Shown: positions 57,789 to 64,000 of the stretch, piece by piece | Layout: each line of letters opens with the position of its first letter | How positions within the stretch are numbered: position 1 is the stretch's first letter | Assembly: GCA_012862575.1 (NCBI GenBank) | Contig: BLSF01000007.1 | Location: 310,001 to 374,000, forward strand | Reading direction: 5' to 3' | Length of the DNA stretch: 64,000 bases | DNA from: Parietichytrium sp. I65-24A | Lineage: Eukaryota; Sar; Bigyra; Thraustochytrida; Thraustochytriidae | Position numbers and translations under genes: made by a program | Notes under the pieces: generated by a model | The model's database searches: none | What the model was told of the DNA's origin: nothing | What the model saw: only the letters and a program-made list of their open reading frames with translations

Positions 57789-59903
57789 ATGACCGCGGGA
57801 GACGGCGTCCGCGCAGAGGTGTCAGGGCTTTCAGGGCTTTCAGGGGTTTCAGGTCTGGAAGCAGAGGAGGCAGCCGCAGCGGCGGAGAACGCAGCAGAGT
57901 GGGAGTGCGAGGCAGCGACGTTGAGGTTGAGCGACCAGCATGCGCACCACGTGCAGCAGAAGAAGGCGGCGGCGGCGCTGGACCGCCTGCTGAGCAAAGC
58001 GGAGCAGTACACGCGCTTCCTCAGCCGCAAGCTCATGGCCACCACCACCACCACCGCCACCACATCGGCCGAGTCCGGCGAGAACGGCACCACCGGGGAC
58101 GGGGACGGGAACGGGGACGGGGACGGCGGCGATGGTGGCGAGAGAAAGAGGAAACGGCGCAAGACGGAGTCAGGGGAGGAAGTTCACCAAGTTCACGAAG
58201 GGCAGCCACGGCTGCTGACGGGCGGGCGACTGAGGGAGTATCAGGTGAAAGGGTACCGCTGGATGGTGGGGCTGTACGAGAACGGTCTGCATGGGATCTT
58301 GGCGGACGAGATGGGGCTGGGCAAAACGGTGCAGACCATCTCGCTCATCGCGCATTTGTGGGAGCACGGAGTATACGGACCGTTTCTGATCGTGGTGCCG
58401 CTGTCAACTATTACGAACTGGGTGAGCGAGGTGGAGCGGTGGGCACCGACGTTGCCGGTTTTGCTGTACCACGGGACCAAGGAGGAGAGGGCGGAGCTGC
58501 GCGAAAAGCATCTCAAGTCCGCGCGGAAGAAGCGGTCGCTGCAAAAGTTCCCCATCACCGTGACCACGTACGACATTCTGTGCCGCGACAGGAGCAAGCT
58601 GCAGGCGTGTGGCTGGAAGCACATCATCGTGGACGAAGGGCACCGCCTGAAGAACTACAAGTGCAAGCTTGTGCGGGAGCTCAACGAGCTTTGTGGTGGC
58701 AGCGTGCTGCAAGGCGGTGCAAACAAAATCCTTCTCACCGGTACGCCGCTACAAAACAACCTCAGCGAGCTGTGGAGTCTGCTCAATTTTCTCATGCCTG
58801 AGATTTTTGATGACCTGGACTTTTTTCAGAGTGTATTCGCGTTTGACGACATGGGCGGTGGGGACGGAGAAGCATTCATCCAGAAGGAGGCCGAGCAAAA
58901 CACGGTCTCCAAACTGCACAAGATTCTTGCGCCGTTCATGATGCGCCGGTTGAAGGTTGAAGTGGAGAAGTCCATGCCACAGAAGCGCGAGGTTATCTTG
59001 TACGTGGCCATGACTCCAGACCAGAAGGAGTTATATTCTTCGATTGTGAAAGGGGAGCTGCGTAAACTCCTCGAAGAGGCAACGGGGAACAAGACTGCCC
59101 TCAACAACATCCTCATGCAGTTGCGCAAGGCCAGCCTACACCCATTTTTGCACTACGAGCCAACCTCCTCAGACGGGTCCTACCTGAACGACGAATCCTT
59201 AATTGAGGCTTCTGGCAAAGTAAAGCTGCTGGACCAAATGCTTACCCACTTTCGCAAGAAAGGCCACAAAGTTTTGATCTTTTCCCAGTTCACTACTATG
59301 CTCGACATAATCGAGGACTACCTTACTTACTTGCGCCCGTCCTGGAAGGCGTGCCGAATTGATGGAAGCACCAAGATCGAGGACAGGAAAGCACAGATGG
59401 ACGACTTCAATCAGGACCCTGACCACTTTTGCTTTCTGCTCAGCACAAGGGCCGGAGGTGTAGGTATCAACCTGATGTCTGCCGATACTGTCATCATTTT
59501 TGACAGCGACTGGAACCCGCACCAAGACAATCAAGCCCAGGACAGAGCGCATCGCATTGGCCAAAAGAACGATGTCATGGTATACCGATTGATCACGTCC
59601 AAGTCTGTGGAGCTGAAAATTCTTGAGCGCGCTAATAGCAAACGCAAACTCGAGCGTGTCGTTTGCGCGAAGCAAGCTTCCATGAATAACCATGGGACTA
59701 GCACTATCAACGCCGAAGACCTTCGGCAGTTGCTTCAGGATGACTTCACCGGTCACTCATCTGACGTCGGAGATATTTCCAGCGAAACGCTGGCCAAGTT
59801 GCTTGACCGCAAGCTCGTGGTTGATGGTCAGGTTCCGCCCAAGGGCGAGGGCTATGAGATTGTCGAGCACAAAGCGAGCTCTATCGTCGGTGCTGTAAAT
59901 TAA
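57789..59903 (+). CDS. HELLS: SNF2-family chromatin remodeller of the LSH/DDM1 type, 704 aa
   Basis: LSH/DDM1 ATPases keep DNA methylation and silent chromatin in place in animals and plants. Motifs are complete: REYQVKGYRWMVGLYENGL, Walker A DEMGLGKT near residue 175, PLSTITNWVSEVERW, DEGH near 281 (IIVDEGHRLKNYKCKLVREL), LLTGTPLQNNLSELWSLLNF, then the C-terminal lobe KVLIFSQFTTMLDIIEDY, RIDGSTKIEDR, LLSTRAGGVGINL and QAQDRAHRIGQ. RLKN.KCKL.RELN and the long acidic insert between the GTPLQNN block and VSKLH are like DDM1/LSH and unlike ISWI or CHD. There is no bromodomain, chromodomain or SANT. The N-terminus has a coiled-coil-like Ala/Glu stretch and Gly-Asp repeats. Whether this organism methylates its DNA cannot be told here. 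Single exon. Confidence 0.92.
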   Translation: MTAGDGVRAEVSGLSGLSGVSGLEAEEAAAAAENAAEWECEAATLRLSDQHAHHVQQKKAAAALDRLLSKAEQYTRFLSRKLMATTTTTATTSAESGENGTTGDGDGNGDGDGGDGGERKRKRRKTESGEEVHQVHEGQPRLLTGGRLREYQVKGYRWMVGLYENGLHGILADEMGLGKTVQTISLIAHLWEHGVYGPFLIVVPLSTITNWVSEVERWAPTLPVLLYHGTKEERAELREKHLKSARKKRSLQKFPITVTTYDILCRDRSKLQACGWKHIIVDEGHRLKNYKCKLVRELNELCGGSVLQGGANKILLTGTPLQNNLSELWSLLNFLMPEIFDDLDFFQSVFAFDDMGGGDGEAFIQKEAEQNTVSKLHKILAPFMMRRLKVEVEKSMPQKREVILYVAMTPDQKELYSSIVKGELRKLLEEATGNKTALNNILMQLRKASLHPFLHYEPTSSDGSYLNDESLIEASGKVKLLDQMLTHFRKKGHKVLIFSQFTTMLDIIEDYLTYLRPSWKACRIDGSTKIEDRKAQMDDFNQDPDHFCFLLSTRAGGVGINLMSADTVIIFDSDWNPHQDNQAQDRAHRIGQKNDVMVYRLITSKSVELKILERANSKRKLERVVCAKQASMNNHGTSTINAEDLRQLLQDDFTGHSSDVGDISSETLAKLLDRKLVVDGQVPPKGEGYEIVEHKASSIVGAVN

Positions 59904-60113
59904 GTTTGTGTGTGTGTAACGCTCCAGCTTTCACGGCGTTGCTCTGCTTCTTCACCAGCAGGCGGTTCCCTCCCTCTATCCACAGCTTTCACATCTTCCT
60001 TGTTCTAAAAACCAAGTTTAAACACATGCCTTACAAAAAGTCCGCCAGATTTTCGAATGAATTTAGGGTTACATAAAAGATATATTTCTCTACCTGTTTT
60101 CATCTCCGAACCA

Positions 60114-63100
60114 CTAGCTCGAGCTGGAGGAGAAATTCGACATCCTTCTGCTTATCTCGAGATCAAGTAAGTGGCGGCGAGCTTCGTTCCTAATCTCGCG
60201 AATGTCACGTATCACAGAACTTCTCAGTTGTTGATTTGATTCAAATTTTTGCAGTGCGGCTGCAAGACGAAATTTGTAGAGAGCCTTCGTTGCCAAGACG
60301 AGCTGGATGTTGTCCTCCACTTTTATCGCGCAACGAGCCAAGATGCGATAAAGCCGATCTCGCTGCGCGATGAACCTCCACCACCAAAAATGTTGCATGA
60401 GTTTTGCTTCACTGGAGCGCTCGGCAACAACACATGACAGCTTCCTTGATATTATGTCCAAGTCCAAGCGACTCTTGTGATGTATGACGTTTGTTTTAAA
60501 TGCCTGGAATCCTCGTCGCAAATTCTGCAAAGCACGTCCGTGGGCAGAATGCGAGAGAGTGCAGTGTACAAGGTGTGCTTTTAGGCTCGTGTCGCGGCTT
60601 CTTAGCAGACTTAGAGACAATTTTTGAAAAGCAACTCTCTTGTGGTGCGCGTTTGTTGTAGCGCGTTCAATGCACCTAAATGCTGCACGGAGTTTGTCCT
60701 TCCTGGCATCATGAATCACTCGCGCAGATGTTGCACAAACCTTGACCCAAGTAAAGAAACCAATTGCCAGTGTCCTACTTGCCAGACGATGCATGACACG
60801 GCCAAGAAGCCGCTGCACTGCGACATGCCTCCTCCACTTCTCAAAACTTTTCTTGTATGCCTTTTGAAAAAACCCTTCAACACGCATGAAAAGTAATTCA
60901 AGCTGTTGACGCTTTTGCCGCTCTTCCACAGCGTGTAGCTGTAACTTTCGAAATGCATGGGACTGACTGTGCCCGTACAGCGTTGCGCAAAGTCTCTCCA
61001 GTGCTCCTTGCAACATAACCTCCGAGCGATACACACCCTTCCACCTCCACAATGCACCTCTGAGAGCACACCGCGCCGAACGAGTGATTAGGAGGAGACA
61101 CCCTTTCGCCTGTTGAGCTCGAATGCACGAAGCCGTTCTCCAAGCTTTCCAGGCCATTGAGAGACCTTGCCTGGTGAGAATCGTGCTTGTCCTGCGCAAG
61201 ATAGAACGCTCTTTCGCTCGTTGCCTGGCAAAGCTTGACCAAGCCGAAAAGCATCGCGTCAAAGCCTCTGGCTTTCGAGCACTTGTGTACATCATATTGG
61301 ATGCCAACTTCAAACGATGCTGCAGTTGAGCGACGTGGCGCCAATGGTAAAACGCCAGGTGCATCTGGCCTTTTGCTCTCACAAAATAATGAAGCACCAA
61401 ATTCCGAATCTGCTGTGAACGGTGCAGGTCCAACTGAGAAGATCTTCTCCACTGTACAAACGCCGCACGCTCCCGAACCCTTGCAATGTTTCGCAAGACC
61501 TTTTCTATGATATACTGATCATGGATCCTCTCTCGAAATTTACAGAATGCGACGCGGAGTTTTGAGTTGTCCCAAGCTCGAATTGCACGACACAAGATGT
61601 TCTTTTCTTTCCGAGCCCGATCTCTCCATAGACAAAAGAATGCTTTCATCTCCTTTGTTATAGATGAGGTTTGCATGGAAAGGAGCTTGCGCAACACCTT
61701 CTCTCTGATTTTGCTCTTCTCTGCGTTGTCGCGAAGCTGTGCCAATGCAGTCTTCATCTTCCCAAAGCGCAACCGCTGGATGACAGCCTTGAGCATAGCC
61801 GACTGTCTTTTTTTCAGAGTGCTACACCTCCACTTTACTAGAGCAGCTTGTTGCTGGTGGGCTCTCCAGATTCTTAAGAGTCGCTCAGCACGACGCTTGA
61901 GAACCAAATCTCTCGAGCGCCAGCGATCGAATGCAAGCTTAAGGTCCCTCTCTGATGACCTAGACTGCAGAAGCCGGAGAACGAGGAGGAGCTGAGCAGT
62001 GTGCCGACACCACCGGTTCCATTTTTGAAACGCAAGAGACATGTTTCGGCTTCTCCACTTTCTGAGGTAGGTACATAGGGAGCGTGACCGTGTTTTAGTC
62101 TCAATGTCCACTTGTCTCCATCTGTTGAACGCTGCTCGAAGTGACAACAGTGCCCAGTTTCTAATCCAATGCGCGGCTCGCTTGTGATCAGAGCAGGTCT
62201 TGCTCCAGGACTTCCACCGCCAAGTTGCCTGACGCAGTCGTCGCTCTTTCCATTTTGCAATTGTCATTCGAAGTCTTCTCATCACCAAATCCTCCCTAAT
62301 AGTAGATTTCCATTTCGTAAAAGCCAAAGATAAAGACGAGTTGTGGAAACGGCGAATTACGTATGACATCGAATGTTTCAACTTGCTGTGATTCTGCTCC
62401 AGGGACAAGGTTGCTGATCTTGAGAACATCTTCAGCGTGTACCACGCTCTAAATAGCCGGTGCTTCTGCTGCGCCTTCGTCGCTCGAATGTAGACTAAGC
62501 GCAGCTTTGCCACTGCCGATTCGGTCAGCTTTCTCTCGCCCATAAGCTCTTTCCATCGGGTGAACCCAAGCGAAAGCAAACGATTCCCAAGACGCGCAAC
62601 AGCATTTCTCATCAGAGTGGTGGAAAGCTTTGCTTGCGCACGGTTCTCTGCATCTTCGAACTTGGCTTGTGCTACAAATTCCTTCCATTTGTTAAATGCT
62701 GCAGCGTAAACAGCACTGTCCCATTTCTTTACCATCCTGCACATCAATCTACGTACAGAAGCGGAAGTGTAGCGCCGAAAGTTTCGGAGCTTTTGGAACG
62801 CTAGAAGCTTGCTTTGCCTCAGTTTCCGCAAACCTAGACCCCTCAACACACGTTCGCAACGATCCTTCCAGAGCGTCGCACGCGCCCATTTGTTGAATGC
62901 GATACCGCAATCTGGTTGGCGGTGCTGCACCGCATGCAAGTTCTGTATACTCTTAACAAGCGCTCTGGTCTCTGCACTGCTCTTCCGCCAATGCTGAAAA
63001 GCAAATCGAAGTGCCTTGCAGCCCGCCGCCGTACTCAGCCTTTTTAAACATTGATTCCGCTGCTTAGAAACCATGGCTTCGTACTTCCAACTTGCCAACA

Positions 63101-64000
63101 CTCGTCCAAGTATGTTGCGCTTCTCCATTTTGTCTGTTAAACGAGTCAAGTCTAAGCTCTCCTTGAAGTATCTCGTGGCATGTTTCCATGAGAGAAAAGA
63201 GCTAAGCAAGGTAGTGTTCTTCAAACGCGCGCCAAGCCGGCGCAGCGACAAGCTCTGCCGCGTTTTAATGTCTGTGATCGCTTTCCATTTAAGAATTGCC
63301 GATTCAGCGTTTTGTTGCCAGGTCTTCGAGAGTAGGTGTTGGAAGACTTTCACCTGACGTTTGCGACTACTTGTGTACTGTCGCCAATGCTGAATAGCGC
63401 GGTGCAAAAGATAGACCCGGTTCTTACGCAAAAGCGAGGTAATCGATTTTCGCACTGTTTTGCGGACATGGCTTTTTCTCTTCCAATCGTTAAATGTCGC
63501 TCGAAGTCGGTCGTCTACACTCGCTGATATTCTGCATTCTACGAGAGCACGTCTCGCGGAGTGCTTGAAAGCCGACATCTTCCAGCGATAGAAGCATGTC
63601 CCAAGCACCCTTTGCTTCGTTGAGCTGTCGTTTGTCTGTGCAGCTTTTGCTTCCACAAACAGCGTTTTCCACGTCAGCCATGCATGGGCAACTTTCACCG
63701 TTTCTATGTTCTTAGCGAGGTTCAAAAGTGCGAAGCACAGTGCAAATCTCTTACCCTCCAAAGTGGAATGGACGGCAAGTCTCCAGCAGCGCCAAGAGTG
63801 CCGAAGGGTTCGTGTCTTGGACTGCCTACGAAAGAGCATAAATTCACGACGAAGCCTGATGGAAATCTGCCACTGTGTAAAGCACCTCGAGAGACTTTTC
63901 TTTTTGCTGAAGACGAGGGACTTTGACTCCAATTTGTGCAGCTTGGTTTTGCTTTTCAACCTGTGAAAGGCTTTCTCAACCACATGTCGCGTCTTGAACT
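60114..64000 (-). CDS. SFI1-like centrin-binding repeat protein, 5' end outside the window, at least 1294 aa
   Basis: SFI1 proteins form long helices that bind centrin at basal bodies and spindle poles. The frame is open from the right edge to a TAG at 60114, with no ATG needed inside the window; the listed GTG near 63983 is not a start. The protein is a near-continuous series of helical repeats of about 30-35 residues, each with a hydrophobic residue, two positions, then W-K/R: for example AFNKWKEF, GFTRWKEL, AFTKWKST, AFNRWRQV, AFQKWNRW, AFDRWRSR, AFCKFRER, AFYHWRHV and ALWRWKGV. I count at least 25 such units. The C-terminus (about the last 100 residues) is charged helix ending in a Ser run. 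No introns are seen in the 3.9 kb shown. Confidence 0.85.
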   Translation of the reverse strand, partial: FKTRHVVEKAFHRLKSKTKLHKLESKSLVFSKKKSLSRCFTQWQISIRLRREFMLFRRQSKTRTLRHSWRCWRLAVHSTLEGKRFALCFALLNLAKNIETVKVAHAWLTWKTLFVEAKAAQTNDSSTKQRVLGTCFYRWKMSAFKHSARRALVECRISASVDDRLRATFNDWKRKSHVRKTVRKSITSLLRKNRVYLLHRAIQHWRQYTSSRKRQVKVFQHLLSKTWQQNAESAILKWKAITDIKTRQSLSLRRLGARLKNTTLLSSFLSWKHATRYFKESLDLTRLTDKMEKRNILGRVLASWKYEAMVSKQRNQCLKRLSTAAGCKALRFAFQHWRKSSAETRALVKSIQNLHAVQHRQPDCGIAFNKWARATLWKDRCERVLRGLGLRKLRQSKLLAFQKLRNFRRYTSASVRRLMCRMVKKWDSAVYAAAFNKWKEFVAQAKFEDAENRAQAKLSTTLMRNAVARLGNRLLSLGFTRWKELMGERKLTESAVAKLRLVYIRATKAQQKHRLFRAWYTLKMFSRSATLSLEQNHSKLKHSMSYVIRRFHNSSLSLAFTKWKSTIREDLVMRRLRMTIAKWKERRLRQATWRWKSWSKTCSDHKRAAHWIRNWALLSLRAAFNRWRQVDIETKTRSRSLCTYLRKWRSRNMSLAFQKWNRWCRHTAQLLLVLRLLQSRSSERDLKLAFDRWRSRDLVLKRRAERLLRIWRAHQQQAALVKWRCSTLKKRQSAMLKAVIQRLRFGKMKTALAQLRDNAEKSKIREKVLRKLLSMQTSSITKEMKAFFCLWRDRARKEKNILCRAIRAWDNSKLRVAFCKFRERIHDQYIIEKVLRNIARVRERAAFVQWRRSSQLDLHRSQQIRNLVLHYFVRAKGQMHLAFYHWRHVAQLQHRLKLASNMMYTSARKPEALTRCFSAWSSFARQRAKERSILRRTSTILTRQGLSMAWKAWRTASCIRAQQAKGCLLLITRSARCALRGALWRWKGVYRSEVMLQGALERLCATLYGHSQSHAFRKLQLHAVEERQKRQQLELLFMRVEGFFQKAYKKSFEKWRRHVAVQRLLGRVMHRLASRTLAIGFFTWVKVCATSARVIHDARKDKLRAAFRCIERATTNAHHKRVAFQKLSLSLLRSRDTSLKAHLVHCTLSHSAHGRALQNLRRGFQAFKTNVIHHKSRLDLDIISRKLSCVVAERSSEAKLMQHFWWWRFIAQRDRLYRILARCAIKVEDNIQLVLATKALYKFRLAAALQKFESNQQLRSSVIRDIREIRNEARRHLLDLEISRRMSNFSSSSS

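Noticed and set aside
57779-58801. Plus-strand frame of 340 codons overlapping the LSH start
   Set aside because: Arg/Gly/Ala-biased out-of-frame reading of the GC-rich 5' part of the LSH gene.

Overview
This window looks like nuclear DNA from a gene-dense, intron-poor eukaryotic microbe. Most genes are single long reading frames of up to 12 kb. The few introns I can place are GT-AG and only 67-102 nt long. Gene content is eukaryotic throughout: an HRD1-type ER ubiquitin ligase, IWS1, a DDM1/LSH-like remodeller, NOM1, DDX51, a roadblock dynein light chain, an SFI1-like centrin-binding protein and a polybromo-like chromatin protein. A dynein light chain and SFI1 repeats suggest a cell with microtubule motors and centrins. 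Together with an AP2-like domain, an SH2 domain and MHYT and S10 proteins, this suggests a heterotrophic protist. My best guess is a stramenopile such as a labyrinthulomycete/thraustochytrid, but that is inference and untested.

Layout. 1-2163: no convincing gene. 2164-2625 (+): small unknown protein. 2997-5217 (-): HRD1-like RING ligase in three exons. 6548-8887 (+): SH2-TPR protein. 9140-11218 (-): two-TM protein with a SAM domain. 13200-15728 (+): NOM1. 16600-22674 (+): 2024-residue IQ/EF/WW/LRR/ubiquitin-like scaffold. 22959-24698 (-): DDX51/Dbp6 helicase. 25388-27746 (-): membrane-anchored GH5 glycosidase in two exons. 28528-29724 (-): MHYT membrane sensor. 31871-33145 (-): IWS1. 33783-35153 (-): UNC93/MFS-like transporter. 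37495-39197 (+): serine carboxypeptidase in five exons. 39461-41449 (-): C2 plus sterol-type glycosyltransferase. 43797-55901 (+): 4034-residue chromatin protein with bromodomains, DDT, ARID, HMG boxes, WHIM and AP2. 56197-56658 (-): roadblock dynein light chain. 57789-59903 (+): DDM1/LSH. 60114-64000 (-, 5' end outside the window): SFI1-like protein.

Functional themes: chromatin and transcription (giant polybromo-like protein, LSH, IWS1), ribosome biogenesis (NOM1, DDX51), ER quality control and the secretory/vacuolar route (HRD1, carboxypeptidase), and probably steryl-glucoside metabolism (glycosyltransferase and GH5 enzyme). These look like ordinary scattered eukaryotic genes rather than operons. 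The spaces between genes are 0.2-2.4 kb, rich in microsatellites, short-period minisatellites and palindromes. The most unusual item is the 4034-residue protein, whose domain combination I do not recognise from any described family. No virus, transposon, CRISPR array, rRNA or tRNA was identified.
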